Source: Brumimicrobium oceani
GTDB taxonomy: Bacteria > Bacteroidota > Bacteroidia > Flavobacteriales_D > Crocinitomicaceae
DNA length: 64,000 nucleotides
Direction: 5' to 3'
Assembly (NCBI RefSeq): GCF_003143775.1
Contig: NZ_QFRJ01000001.1
Location: forward strand, 372,001 to 436,000
Below, piece after piece: positions 14,973 through 25,064 of this stretch. The position numbers and the translations under genes were made by a program. The notes beneath the pieces are model-generated. The model worked only from the letters and a program-made list of their open reading frames with translations, was not told the origin of the DNA and did no database searches. Every line of letters starts with the position of its first letter. Positions within the stretch are counted from its first letter, which is position 1.

Positions 14973-17375
14973 CTAATCCCCTAAAATCGTAAACAAAATT
15001 TTCTTTTGATTCCCCATTTCGTCGAGTACCGTTAACAAATGCTGACCTTCTTCTGGAATATATTTTATACTGTGATTTCCCTTTGTTTCACCTAAAAACT
15101 GATTGTCCACATGCCAAAATAAAGTAGCTGAATTGTCGGGGTGAGAAGCTTCGAAGATAATTCCTTTTGAAACTCCATCTAAATCTACCGTTCCAATCAT
15201 TTTACTGTTGTGGTCTGGGTAAATTATCGAGAATGTTTTGTCTTCTGATAGATTTTCGCAATCGGGATGAAATGGCGGAATAGATTTGTAATTCGGATGT
15301 GAATTCTTGTAGAAATAAGCTTGCAATGGCGGTAAAACAAACTGAGAAACTGTTTTCACCCTTAAATCTTGCGTACAGCCTTGGTGGTAACGAAATTTCT
15401 CTTTTTCATCGGTTAAGAAAACTTCATGGAAATTACAAGAAGGTCCGCGCAACGCCATTTGGTGAACTTGAACCGTGTCTATCTTCGTACAATTTAGTGT
15501 ATTCCTGTGTCCACTTTCTTTGCAAATACTCATTTCCACCAATTCATCATAAGGTGGAATAAACCAGCTTCTTTTGGAAGATAAATGCGAGAAAACATCA
15601 AACATAATTGGTCCTGCAGCAGTTGTTCCGATAATTCCCGGTCGACCTTCTCCAGTGGCGTTCCCTACCCAAACCGCCACAACATAATCAGGTGTGCAGC
15701 CAATTGCCCAAGCATCTCTGTTTCCATAGCTCGTTCCAGTTTTCCATGCTATTTTTTTAGAAGAAGAATATTGTTCCCAAGAAGCCTCCATGTGCGGACG
15801 ATTTACACTCAACAAAGCTTGAAATGTTTCATAAACTGCACCCGCATCAATCTTCGAAGTCGTCCTTGTCTTCATCACTCCGCTCTCATTCTCACTCTGT
15901 CTGCCCAACTCCCTCTGAAGTTTTTTCTCAGAGAAAACCACCGCATCATCCCAAGTTGTAGAACTGTACTTATTCTCCGCATTGTAAAAATTCAATGTTT
16001 TTGCCATTCCAGCATAAGTATTTGCGACATCCCAAAGTGAAGATTCAGCACCTCCTAGAATTAGAGATAAACCATAATGTTGCGCACTTTTTGAAACATG
16101 GGTTTGACTAATTGATCGTAATTTATGTAAGAATTTATCAATTCCATATTGTTGCAATAAATAAACTGCAGGAACATTCAGCGATTTCGATAAAGCTTCG
16201 CCCGCCTTTACAGCTCCTTCATTCTTTTCATTATAATTTTGGGGCGAAAAATGGTCGAAACTCATAGGAACATCAGGAATCAATTGGTCGTTGTGAATCA
16301 TTCCTTCTTGTGTCATAGCGGCAAATAGAAATGGCTTCAAAATACTTCCTGAACTTCTAGGCGAACGCACAATATCTACATATTTCTGATGTTTGTTCTC
16401 AGTAGCTGAATTCCCAATATAGCTTAGAACTTCATTGGTTTTAAGGTCAATTACGATCAGTGCCGCATTATGAATGTAATTGTGGTTTAAATGTTTTTGG
16501 TGTCGTGCTAAAATCTCTGTTAATTGTTCTTGTTTTTTATCGTTAAGCGTTGTCGTAATTCGTTGACCCTTTTTACCCGAAGAAATAGCATTGTCCAAGA
16601 GGTGAGGAGCGAGCGAAGGTAAAGTTTTTGGTGCTCCAATTAATGGTTCTTCCATGGATAACTCTAAAGTAATGGCATCAATTTTTTCATGTTCAAAAAG
16701 CGTAGTGAGTACTTTATTCCGTTTCTCTAAAAGTATTGCTCTGTTTTTTCCTGGGTGAACTAATCCTGGAGCGTTAGGCAAAACAGCTAAAGTTGCGGCT
16801 TGTGACCAAGACAAATCATGTGGTGGCAAACCATAATATCGCCAAGAAGCCGCTTCTAAACCCACAACATTTCCTCCAAATGGCGCATGTGAAGCATAAA
16901 TGGTCAGCAATTGTTCTTTACTGTATTTTGTTTCCATGCGAAAAGCCCAAATGGCTTCGACAAATTTATTGTAGAACGTTCTATCAGAATTTCGGGCCAT
17001 TCGCGCAATTTGCATCGTAATTGTACTTCCACCGCTGACAATTCTTTTGGCTTTGATATTGCTCATCGTTGCTCTCCCGATTGCCCTAAAACTTACTCCT
17101 GTATGTGCATAAAAGTCATGGTCTTCAAAAGCGATAATGGCTTCATTGAATTTCACCGGTGTACTGTCCATTTCTGGAAAACGCCATTGACCATCTTCGG
17201 CAATTCTGGCATTCATTAATCTGCCGTCTTTACTTAAAAGAATAGTGGAAGTGGGACTGTCAAATAATGGAGTTGGTAAGCAGCCCAGAAAGTAAACTAC
17301 AAATGCGAAAATTGCAAAGTAAGTTAACTTTCTAGGCGCAAAGTAAAAACGATATTTACCAATTTTCAAACGCAC
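14973..17375 (-). CDS. pbpC: penicillin-binding protein 1C (glycosyltransferase/transpeptidase)
   Basis: Class A PBP of 800 residues. A membrane anchor is at about residues 17-38. The GT51 domain has FEDHDFYAHTGVSF with catalytic E84, and GGSTITMQIARM. The transpeptidase domain has SSGSILKPF (active Ser344, Lys347), SLN (398-400) and KTG in AWKTGTSYGNRDAW. The final ~85 residues match the PBP1C-specific C-terminal domain. It polymerises and crosslinks peptidoglycan in the periplasm. It lies two bases after the alpha-2-macroglobulin gene, the pairing known from many bacteria and taken to mean that PBP1C repairs wall breaches sensed by the macroglobulin. Confidence 0.95.
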   Translation of the reverse strand: MRLKIGKYRFYFAPRKLTYFAIFAFVVYFLGCLPTPLFDSPTSTILLSKDGRLMNARIAEDGQWRFPEMDSTPVKFNEAIIAFEDHDFYAHTGVSFRAIGRATMSNIKAKRIVSGGSTITMQIARMARNSDRTFYNKFVEAIWAFRMETKYSKEQLLTIYASHAPFGGNVVGLEAASWRYYGLPPHDLSWSQAATLAVLPNAPGLVHPGKNRAILLEKRNKVLTTLFEHEKIDAITLELSMEEPLIGAPKTLPSLAPHLLDNAISSGKKGQRITTTLNDKKQEQLTEILARHQKHLNHNYIHNAALIVIDLKTNEVLSYIGNSATENKHQKYVDIVRSPRSSGSILKPFLFAAMTQEGMIHNDQLIPDVPMSFDHFSPQNYNEKNEGAVKAGEALSKSLNVPAVYLLQQYGIDKFLHKLRSISQTHVSKSAQHYGLSLILGGAESSLWDVANTYAGMAKTLNFYNAENKYSSTTWDDAVVFSEKKLQRELGRQSENESGVMKTRTTSKIDAGAVYETFQALLSVNRPHMEASWEQYSSSKKIAWKTGTSYGNRDAWAIGCTPDYVVAVWVGNATGEGRPGIIGTTAAGPIMFDVFSHLSSKRSWFIPPYDELVEMSICKESGHRNTLNCTKIDTVQVHQMALRGPSCNFHEVFLTDEKEKFRYHQGCTQDLRVKTVSQFVLPPLQAYFYKNSHPNYKSIPPFHPDCENLSEDKTFSIIYPDHNSKMIGTVDLDGVSKGIIFEASHPDNSATLFWHVDNQFLGETKGNHSIKYIPEEGQHLLTVLDEMGNQKKILFTILGD

Positions 17376-17377
17376 AA

Positions 17378-20300
17378 TTATCTTCCTCCTGGCGAAACAA
17401 CTTTAACGCGTTTTCCTTTCTTCAAGGCAGAAATCGTAGCGTCATACATGGCTTCAATATGCACTGCTGGCATGTAATATTCTCCAACATAAGCCGCATG
17501 AAGATTGATTTTTATCGTCTTGCTTTTGTTCTTTCCTAAATCGAAATAAGTGTAAACCCTATCATCACGAATGTCTTGATAATTGAAGAGATTTCCTTCG
17601 TTTCCAGAGTAATTCATATCCATACGTTGATTGTGAATTTCCCAACCACTTGGGAAAATCTGAGACAAAGCCAATTCTTTGTAATTTCCGCGTATTCCAG
17701 GATTAGAAACGGTTACTTCGACAGAGAAATCTGTTCCTTGTTCAATATTCTCTACATCTATCACTTCATTCGCTGCATTACGATAAACGACATCCATGTA
17801 AATATTGTCCGATTTTGAAACTTCATTTCCTGCTAATGGAATTCCAGTTGCAATTAGGCGTGCAAAAAGATGAGCTTCTCCATTGTTTTTAATTTCAATT
17901 TCAGCCGATTTTTGTGTTCCATTTACTTTTAAATCAATCAATTCTATGGCTTTGGAACTCGTTACATTTACTGTTTTACCATTGTAAACATAAGCGGCCT
18001 TCATTCCGTTTTTTGGCTTATTGTTTTCTGTGAATAGCGCAATTGCCATTAAAGAGTAAGCGGTAGTTTGCGTGCTCATCCATCTGTCTCTACTTAATTC
18101 TTGAGAAAGTTCTTTCACTAAATTAGCAGCTTTAGATTTTTCTCCCATTAAAGTCAAAGTTTCAATAATCATCGCTTGATCTCTGTCGTTATTTCCAAAA
18201 GTATAAGCCAATTCTGTGTAAGGATTAACTTTTGTCGATTTATTCCTCACAATTTCCTTAGCTACTTCACTTTTTCCAGCAATTTGATAAGCTGCAGCCA
18301 ACCTCCAAGCCGCTTGAATAGATAAGTCACTCTGTGTTCTTAATTTATTCATCGCGCTTAAAACAGGTTCTCCAGCAAATGCTAAAGTATATAAACGATA
18401 AGCTTGTGGTAAATCAGAATTGCGGTAATTATTGTGGTTTCTCGGATTCCATTTCTTAGCTTGATCTTTCTGATAATTGATCCATTTTTCTTTTAATCCA
18501 TAAGGTAAAGCATAGCCTTTTTTCTCTGCTTCTAAAATGAAATGCCCAGCATAAGTTGTTCCCCAATCACTCGAAGCTCCGCTGCCTTGCCAAAAAGAGA
18601 ATCCTCCGTCATTCAGTTGATGTTTCTGAATTTTGTTGATGACCGCACGGACATTATTATCAATTCGAGACTTTGTTTTTGCATCAATTTCCATTAATGA
18701 AGCTAAATACAATTGTGGAAAAGCTCCAGAGGTTTTTTGTTCCAAACATCCATGCGGATAACGAATCAAATACCCCAAGCGTTTCTCTAAATTAATAGGA
18801 GGGATGCTCGATAATTCCAATTTCGCAGAATTACTATTGTCCATTCCAGGCAATTTAAGAGTACTTGTCCAAGAAGAATTTCCATCTATTGTTCCTTCAT
18901 TATAAACCGTTACTGGCAGATTAGGTTGACGCACTTCGAGGTCAATCACATGCGTAGATTTCTCATTTCCGCTAGTGGCAATAACTTCCACTTGCGCAGC
19001 ACCCGTAATTGTTCCTACTTCCAAATCAAAATAAGCCACTTGATCACCTACATTATCGAAAGTGATTTGCTTTTGTGGCGAACCCATAACTTTCACCAAG
19101 CTTTTGGTTTTGACTTGCAGCGTTACATTTTTCACTTTTTTGTCCATTGCGAAAATGTTAATCGGCAATGCCACTTTTTCCTTCGGGCCTAGAACACGAG
19201 GTAATGTAGCCAAAACCATCAAAGGTTTCTTCACAGGAGTAGTTTTTTCCGCACTTCCATAGGCGCCTTCATGACCTGCAATAACCATCGTTCGCACTGA
19301 ACCAATATAGTTGGGAACATTAATTTTGTGGGTAGCGGTTCTTCCTTTATGGAGTTTAAATGGCCCAATAAAACGCACCATAGGTTTAAATCGAATTGGA
19401 CTATCATCTCCCGGATTAATGTTTTGATCTCCACCAATGGTCAGAATATTCTCCACTTTAGCTCCATAAGCACCAATTACATGGTCGAATAAATCCCAAG
19501 TTTGAACTCCCAAAGCCTCTCTTGCATAGAAATGATTCCATGGATTTGGAGTTTTAAACCTGGTTAAATCCAACAATCCTTCATCTACAACGGCAATGGT
19601 GTAGGTCATTTCCCGTTTTGTTTTCTCAGAAACCTGAATGGTAAATGAAGTTTCAGGAACCAATTCATCAGGCATTTTGATTTGAGGTTCAAGAATGGTC
19701 TGAGGATCTTTCACCATAATTGGCACTACTCCATACATTCGAATAGGTGCATCGTTGGTTGTTTTGTCATGTTTTTGAAGAAATGTTATATGAACATAGC
19801 AATTGGGCGCTAGATCTTTGGTAATTGCTAAATCAAAGGAAGTTTCGCTGGCTATGGTCTCCATCCAAAAAGCATCGATAACTTTTTTACCGTTTTCAAT
19901 ACTAATTAAAGCCCTACCGTATGGAGCGGAAGGAAAGCTGATTTTCGCTTTTTCACCTGTAGCATACTCCTCCTTATCCGCAGAAAAAACTAACATATTG
20001 GCTCCATCGGGTGTTTCTCTTCCTGCTCTTGACATCCAGTGGGGCCAGTCAAAATAAGTCATTGTTCCTGTGGAATGTCCGCTGTTTTTATCTGTGACTT
20101 TAATAAAATAGCGTCCCCAATCGTATTTTTCAATTTTTGTAGATGTTTTTCCATCACCGCTGGCATTGGTGGTAATGGTTTGACTAGAAATAGGAATGAC
20201 ATTGTTTCTGTTAATGTAACTAGCCACATTGTTCGCGCCGCTTTGCCACCACCAACTCCACTCAATTCTGTAGACTTCAACCTCAAGCTTACGGTTTCCC

Positions 20301-22960
20301 TTTCTAAATCCATTTTTATCTATTGAGACTATTTGAAAGTTGTAAGTTGTGTCTGTTTGTAAAGCACCAAATTTGTTTATTTCTGGTGTTTGTATTCCAA
20401 CAAAATGATCGTAAGGTGCATAATTTACCGCAATTTGATCTGTGCTGAAATCTCCACCGCGTTCAAAAGCCCTTGTTTTGAAAATCGCTTTTAACATTCC
20501 GGGAGCTTGTTCTTGTACTTCTATTTTTTGACTGAAGGAAAGCTCACCATCACTGTTTAGTTTTTGTTCTAAGAATTTTTCCTCTGACGGATAAAAGGAT
20601 TTACTTGGGTCATCAAAATTATAATTTTTGAATGCCTTGAAACTTGTAGCTGTTGGAACGAACTTTAAGGAGATATCAGTTTTTAGTTCTTTAGCCGGAG
20701 CACCGTGCAACCATTTCACTGCCAAATTACCTTTCACATAAGGATTTGAAGCACTAATCATTTCATCATTGAGCTTCAAGTTAATTTTTAGTCTGTTGGG
20801 TTTAATCGTTTCAACCTTGATGGTTTTATAGAAAGTTGCTCCACCGACTTGTACTTTCGCATTCCAATTTCCTGTTGGAGCGCCGGGATCTGTGGGAGTG
20901 GTGAAATTATAAAATCCGCTCAATCCTTCTTTTTGAACTTCACGTTTAACGAGTTGGCCTCGAGCGTTGTGTAACTCAAAAATAACAGGGTGATCCTCAG
21001 GAATCATTTTGTCTTTATCTTCTAGGATAAAATTTAAGAAAAGTGTATCTCCTGGACGCCAAACACCACGTTCTCCATAAATAAAGCCTTTGATTCCTTC
21101 TTGAATTGTAGCTCCGTCAATGTCGAATGTGCTTAATGGCAATGCGTTTCCATTTCCTAAACGCAAATATCCTTTTTGCATATCGTGTTCAACTATAATG
21201 AAAAAAGGAGTTGCTTTAAGGGCCTTGGTTCTTGCCATACCATTCTTGTCTGTTATTAGCTCCGATATTAACTGCTGTTGATAATCAAAAACCTTTACAC
21301 TGGCTCCTTGAATGTGCAACGCGCTCACAATATTGGTCGCCGTAATTAACGTTTCACCGTTTGTCCCTGTTTTTGCAATAATTCCAATATCCGATGCAAA
21401 TATGTTTTTTACTACATTTCTATTGCGATAAAATGAGTGAGAACAAGGATTATCTTCTAATCGATAATCATAACCTTCAAAATAATTGTAATCGTAGTAG
21501 TCATGACTCCAATCATTGATGTAATCCCATTTTTCATTTTCTGCAAAATCTTTTTCATCCCAATCACTTTCGTCCCTTTGAATATCCTCATTTAAAGAAC
21601 CATCGCAAGGATAAACAGAATGGTGTTTTCTAAATCCAATTTCTACCCTGTAAATGGCGCCTTGCTCCACTTTAATGTATTCAGACAAATCTAAATTGAA
21701 ACGGTTCCATTTTCCGAGATCTAAAGGCTTTTCTTTTGTGAGATAAACAGTTTTTTTCCGAATAACACGGCCCACGCGTTTCAATTCGTCATTTCCGTTA
21801 TAATCGTTGCTTTGGAAAAATTGAGATATATTATTATCGAAAATTTTGATAATTCGAATGTCTACTGCTTTAATATTCACAGCTTCAAAAGGAAGCATCA
21901 TGTTGTTTGAGGATGGCAATATGCTCCCTTTTCCAACTAATCTCACCGCTGGTTTTATGGCTTTAAAATCAATGGAAATGTTCTTTGTTTCACCAAATTT
22001 ATATGCTTTAGCGTTTTGAATGGATTGATTAAGTATTAAGGTTTGCGTTCCTTCAAGTCTTTTGCCTGGATAAACCCTTAATTCGTTAGTGGAAATGGCG
22101 GTTTTAACATTGTCCAATCCTCTGATTTCTAACAGTCCATTTAAATTTTGATTGTTGAGTAGTGGGTCAGAAAAGCGTACTAAAACATATTGTTCCGGAT
22201 ATTGAACCACCGTTGTTCCCGTTACCTTAAAGTCTCCCATGGCAGGAATTTCATGCTTGATTTCGTATTCTGCTTTACCACCCTCGTTTAGTGTGTTCCA
22301 AACCACCTTAACTTCCCCAGCGGATTTTCTTCTTTGAATACTGTCCACCACCAAATTGTACAGTCTATTGTTTCCTTGTTTTACCCATTTCGCCTTTTTA
22401 GATTCTCCATTGACTGAAACCTTAATATTTTTATTGAGCAATTCTGAAGAAATAAGGTCAGCCGTAATCGCTGTTCCTAAAAACTGATACCATTCCATAC
22501 TTTCGTTCGAATAACTTTTTAGCCCATCGACTTCAAAATTTATGGCTTGTTTGATTATGCTGAAGGGAAATTTGAATGTTTTTAATTCAGTAGGAACATC
22601 TTGAATTCTTCCTAAATCAAATTCCACCCAGTAATTTTCTCCTGACTTGAAGTTTTCATCTGGGATAAATTGAATTGTATATTGGTCTTTCCAAACAGTT
22701 TTTCCATTGATCGCTGGAGAAATGCGAATGTAATCTTCTTTAATTTCTTGATTAGGCGATACTTCTTTCGGGTAGGGATGAGTCAATTTAATTTTGATCG
22801 GACCAGCTGCCGAAATTACACCAGAAGTAAAAGAACTGATGTGTTTTTGAAATTCAGGATTGATTTGAAAATCTTCTGGATGTTCGTCACTACAACTTGA
22901 GAGTATGAAGCTTAATGTGAGTAGAAGTAGAAAACTGCGTAGAATGAAGTGCGAAATCAT
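17378..22960 (-). CDS. bacterial alpha-2-macroglobulin, thioester type, lipoprotein
   Basis: 1860-residue periplasmic or surface protease inhibitor related to complement proteins. A lipoprotein signal ends at LSSC (Cys23), followed by SDE, an acidic stretch that in Flavobacteriia can signal surface export. The MG2-type segment GVWRPGDTLFLNF is at about residue 635. The thioester motif CLEQ is intact at C1405-Q1408 within PHGCLEQKTSG, followed by the alpha-helical thioester domain and a C-terminal receptor-binding-like domain. A Tyr/Asp-rich loop near residues 465-500 (DYYDYNYFEGYDY) is unusual. The gene is transcribed with pbpC, the standard colonisation/defence pair. A trapped protease would become covalently attached through the thioester. 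Confidence 0.95.
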   Translation of the reverse strand: MISHFILRSFLLLLTLSFILSSCSDEHPEDFQINPEFQKHISSFTSGVISAAGPIKIKLTHPYPKEVSPNQEIKEDYIRISPAINGKTVWKDQYTIQFIPDENFKSGENYWVEFDLGRIQDVPTELKTFKFPFSIIKQAINFEVDGLKSYSNESMEWYQFLGTAITADLISSELLNKNIKVSVNGESKKAKWVKQGNNRLYNLVVDSIQRRKSAGEVKVVWNTLNEGGKAEYEIKHEIPAMGDFKVTGTTVVQYPEQYVLVRFSDPLLNNQNLNGLLEIRGLDNVKTAISTNELRVYPGKRLEGTQTLILNQSIQNAKAYKFGETKNISIDFKAIKPAVRLVGKGSILPSSNNMMLPFEAVNIKAVDIRIIKIFDNNISQFFQSNDYNGNDELKRVGRVIRKKTVYLTKEKPLDLGKWNRFNLDLSEYIKVEQGAIYRVEIGFRKHHSVYPCDGSLNEDIQRDESDWDEKDFAENEKWDYINDWSHDYYDYNYFEGYDYRLEDNPCSHSFYRNRNVVKNIFASDIGIIAKTGTNGETLITATNIVSALHIQGASVKVFDYQQQLISELITDKNGMARTKALKATPFFIIVEHDMQKGYLRLGNGNALPLSTFDIDGATIQEGIKGFIYGERGVWRPGDTLFLNFILEDKDKMIPEDHPVIFELHNARGQLVKREVQKEGLSGFYNFTTPTDPGAPTGNWNAKVQVGGATFYKTIKVETIKPNRLKINLKLNDEMISASNPYVKGNLAVKWLHGAPAKELKTDISLKFVPTATSFKAFKNYNFDDPSKSFYPSEEKFLEQKLNSDGELSFSQKIEVQEQAPGMLKAIFKTRAFERGGDFSTDQIAVNYAPYDHFVGIQTPEINKFGALQTDTTYNFQIVSIDKNGFRKGNRKLEVEVYRIEWSWWWQSGANNVASYINRNNVIPISSQTITTNASGDGKTSTKIEKYDWGRYFIKVTDKNSGHSTGTMTYFDWPHWMSRAGRETPDGANMLVFSADKEEYATGEKAKISFPSAPYGRALISIENGKKVIDAFWMETIASETSFDLAITKDLAPNCYVHITFLQKHDKTTNDAPIRMYGVVPIMVKDPQTILEPQIKMPDELVPETSFTIQVSEKTKREMTYTIAVVDEGLLDLTRFKTPNPWNHFYAREALGVQTWDLFDHVIGAYGAKVENILTIGGDQNINPGDDSPIRFKPMVRFIGPFKLHKGRTATHKINVPNYIGSVRTMVIAGHEGAYGSAEKTTPVKKPLMVLATLPRVLGPKEKVALPINIFAMDKKVKNVTLQVKTKSLVKVMGSPQKQITFDNVGDQVAYFDLEVGTITGAAQVEVIATSGNEKSTHVIDLEVRQPNLPVTVYNEGTIDGNSSWTSTLKLPGMDNSNSAKLELSSIPPINLEKRLGYLIRYPHGCLEQKTSGAFPQLYLASLMEIDAKTKSRIDNNVRAVINKIQKHQLNDGGFSFWQGSGASSDWGTTYAGHFILEAEKKGYALPYGLKEKWINYQKDQAKKWNPRNHNNYRNSDLPQAYRLYTLAFAGEPVLSAMNKLRTQSDLSIQAAWRLAAAYQIAGKSEVAKEIVRNKSTKVNPYTELAYTFGNNDRDQAMIIETLTLMGEKSKAANLVKELSQELSRDRWMSTQTTAYSLMAIALFTENNKPKNGMKAAYVYNGKTVNVTSSKAIELIDLKVNGTQKSAEIEIKNNGEAHLFARLIATGIPLAGNEVSKSDNIYMDVVYRNAANEVIDVENIEQGTDFSVEVTVSNPGIRGNYKELALSQIFPSGWEIHNQRMDMNYSGNEGNLFNYQDIRDDRVYTYFDLGKNKSKTIKINLHAAYVGEYYMPAVHIEAMYDATISALKKGKRVKVVSPGGR

Positions 22961-23095
22961 ATTGAGAATTTAATTTGAAAATGTCCTAAACTGTATGAAA
23001 TTAAAGAGAAAATTGATGGTAGAGCTAGAATCGCAGGTGGAATTTATCAACAAAAATTTATGCTTTGTTGATAAGCGTGTGTTTGCTTAAAAGTT

Positions 23096-23156
23096 TGCGC
23101 CGTATTGGCACGCGGATAACGCTGATCTCCGACCGCTGATTAAAGCGGATTTTTTT
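23096..23156 (+). repeat. left arm of a ~60 bp inverted repeat enclosing the GxxExxY gene
   Basis: This arm contains TGGCACGCGGATAACGC and AAAGCGGATTTTTTT. The reverse complement of 23813-23876 contains TGGCACGCGGATGACGC and AAAGCGGATTTTTTT in the same order and spacing, with a divergent middle. It is more GC-rich than its surroundings. Confidence 0.75.
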
Positions 23157-23203
23157 GAATTTGTTTGTGTTTCCAAACTCTATATTTTAGTATCTATTCT
23201 ACT

Positions 23204-23602
23204 TTATTCTAAACTCGATTCTAACTTTTTTTTAATAGTAAAAATTTTTCTCTTAAACTCTGGTTTTACACCGAAATTCAATAATAGACTAACCTCAATT
23301 TCGGTGGGTTTTAAGTAATTTAAGAGTTGAAATTCAAATTCCTTTACAATTACTTCTGCCGCTTTTAATTCTAGTATTATTACTTCATCTATTATTAAAT
23401 CAGCGTAATACACTCCGACTTGAGTGTTCTTATAATAAACTTTAATTTGTTTTTGCGCTTCGACATAAATGCCTCTGTTTTTTAATTCAAGATATAGCGT
23501 ATTTTGATATACATTTTCAAGGAATCCGTGTCCAAGTTCATTGTAAACATCATATAAAGTTTTAATTATTTGATTGGTTAAGTTTTTATGCTTTAAGTAC
23601 AT
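23204..23602 (-). CDS. GxxExxY family protein (PDDEXK_3-like)
   Basis: 132 residues. The family motif is visible as GHGFLENVY (G..E..Y), followed by ADLIIDEVIILELKA, which has the D...E.K spacing of PD-(D/E)XK nucleases, and QLLNYLKPTEIEVSLLLNFG near the end. The family has a nuclease-like core, but its biological role is unsettled. The gene sits alone inside a ~60 bp inverted repeat (23096-23156 and 23813-23876), unlike its neighbours. This suggests it came in as part of a discrete repeat-bounded unit. The start at 23602 gives the usual family N-terminus. Confidence 0.88.
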   Translation of the reverse strand: MYLKHKNLTNQIIKTLYDVYNELGHGFLENVYQNTLYLELKNRGIYVEAQKQIKVYYKNTQVGVYYADLIIDEVIILELKAAEVIVKEFEFQLLNYLKPTEIEVSLLLNFGVKPEFKRKIFTIKKKLESSLE

Positions 23603-23812
23603 ATTTCGTTTGATTTAGATTTTGTGGTCTTACTACTATACACTAAATGTTGAGTTAACTCAAAATTTTGCAAATAAATTTTAATATATGTAGTGTTCCA
23701 AATCATTTTTATGATTTCTTCAAAGTCACGCTGGGATGATAAGCTAAAATAGCATGCGGTTGAGGCTAATTTGTCTCTGATTATTTGAGTTTCCAATTTA
23801 TCGCAGATAAAT

Positions 23813-23876
23813 AAAAAAAATCCGCTTTAAATCCGCGCTGCTTGCAGTTGCGTCATCCGCGTGCCATTACAGCGCC
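23813..23876 (-). repeat. right arm of the inverted repeat enclosing the GxxExxY gene
   Basis: Reads AAAAAAATCCGCTTT, then GCGTCATCCGCGTGCCA on the plus strand, the reverse complement of the left arm at 23096-23156 apart from a variable middle. Between the arms lie the GxxExxY gene and ~210 bases with no convincing gene. Confidence 0.75.
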
Positions 23877-23953
23877 TCATTGAGTTTAACCAAAGCATAT
23901 ATTCCCAAAACTTATCTATAAATTAGCAGCATTGGAAATTACAATAATGAATT

Positions 23954-24286
23954 ATGAAGATAGATTGGAAAGACTTCGAGAAAATTGAAATGCGTATAGG
24001 AACTATCCTCACTGCTGAAAATTTTGAAGAAGCAAGAAACCCAGCTTACAAAATGACTATTGATTTTGGGGAATTTGGAATACGTAAAACTTCTGCTCAA
24101 ATTACAAAGCTGTATAATCCCGAAGAACTCATTGGGAAACAAATTGTGGCGGTGATGAATTTTCCACCTAAACAAATCGCCAACATCATGAGCGAATGTC
24201 TGGTTTTAGGTGGAGTAGAAGGTGAGGGGAAGGTCATTTTATTACAACCGGAACAAGGCGTGAAGAATGGGACGAAAGTGGGATAA
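23954..24286 (+). CDS. csaA: CsaA-type tRNA-binding domain protein
   Basis: 110-residue OB-fold protein made only of the tRNA-binding domain also found at the C-terminus of MetRS and in Arc1p. It has DFEKIEMRIGTI, NPAYKMTIDFGEFGIRKTSA, QIVAVMNFPPKQIANIMSE and a final CLVLGG...VILLQPE segment, all typical of CsaA. It is reported as an export-related chaperone in Bacillus and binds tRNA-like ligands; its role in Bacteroidetes is unclear. It has a standalone position. Confidence 0.93.
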   Translation: MKIDWKDFEKIEMRIGTILTAENFEEARNPAYKMTIDFGEFGIRKTSAQITKLYNPEELIGKQIVAVMNFPPKQIANIMSECLVLGGVEGEGKVILLQPEQGVKNGTKVG

Positions 24287-24509
24287 AGCTTTCTGCCAGG
24301 AGATCAAAAAAGTAGCTGCCAGTTATTGTAATAGTATTTCTTTTTAATTTCAGCTTTAGTTTTAGAAAAGTTGTATATTTCCGAACTCTGGTTAGCAGGC
24401 GAATTTTTAATGATTTCAAATGATATGCTGGAGTAATATATAGAATTACAACTCAACTTATTTTAAGCGATTGGAGCAAAAAGTACAATGGTTTTAAATT
24501 AGTGAAAAA

Positions 24510-25064
24510 ATGAAGGAAAACAATATGCACTACAAATATTTAAGCTACAGTTCACCTAAAGAAAAAATAGACTATTCCTACTCCGAATTTAAAGGAGAGC
24601 TTTTTATGGATGCTTGGAAAAATTCTCGAGCGCTTTCTAAGGTTGAAAAAGAACAACAAAATATTACTTTTTCATACTCAGAGGAAGAAAATACTAAAGC
24701 TTTGCTTACGAATTGGTTGGTAGAATTTCAAAATTCAGAATTTAAGGACTTTCAAAAATTAAAGTTGCTTTTAAAGAGATTTGAGGTAACACGGAAGATA
24801 TACGAAACGTATGATGAGAACTTTAGACCTTTGAACAAAAACACAAAATTTACTGAGAATACATTATACTTACTTTTTTCTTTCGTTTTGGTGAATGCTT
24901 ATAAAGAAACAAAAAAGTTATATTACTTGAATAGTTTATTGAAAGTGAACGATATTCTTATCAGTAATGAAAAGGATTTGACAGAAAACGACATCAGCCT
25001 ATTAAATTTGTGCGTAGCAGAGGAATTAAGGTTTATTGATAACCTAAGAAATACATTGAAATGA
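24510..25064 (+). CDS. hypothetical protein coupled to a formyltransferase-like gene
   Basis: 184 residues, not recognised. It is soluble, Lys/Glu/Asn-rich, predicted mostly helical, and lacks a signal peptide or membrane segment. The C-terminal half (TLYLLFSFVLVNAYKETKKL onward) is Leu-rich. Its stop codon overlaps the ATG of the next gene by four bases (ATGA), so the two proteins are probably made together and may act together. ATG 24510 is the longest credible start; a Met at residue 6 is an alternative. Its real status is supported by the coupling rather than by similarity. Confidence 0.6.
   Translation: MKENNMHYKYLSYSSPKEKIDYSYSEFKGELFMDAWKNSRALSKVEKEQQNITFSYSEEENTKALLTNWLVEFQNSEFKDFQKLKLLLKRFEVTRKIYETYDENFRPLNKNTKFTENTLYLLFSFVLVNAYKETKKLYYLNSLLKVNDILISNEKDLTENDISLLNLCVAEELRFIDNLRNTLK

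Noticed and set aside
15299-16040. Plus-strand open frames antisense to pbpC and to other long genes
   Set aside because: They lie opposite well-supported genes with intact catalytic motifs, and their translations show no recognisable domains.
23593-23796. 67-residue open frame upstream of the GxxExxY gene
   Set aside because: It overlaps the start of that gene, has no recognisable motif and lies in repeat-flanked DNA; I could not support it as a gene.
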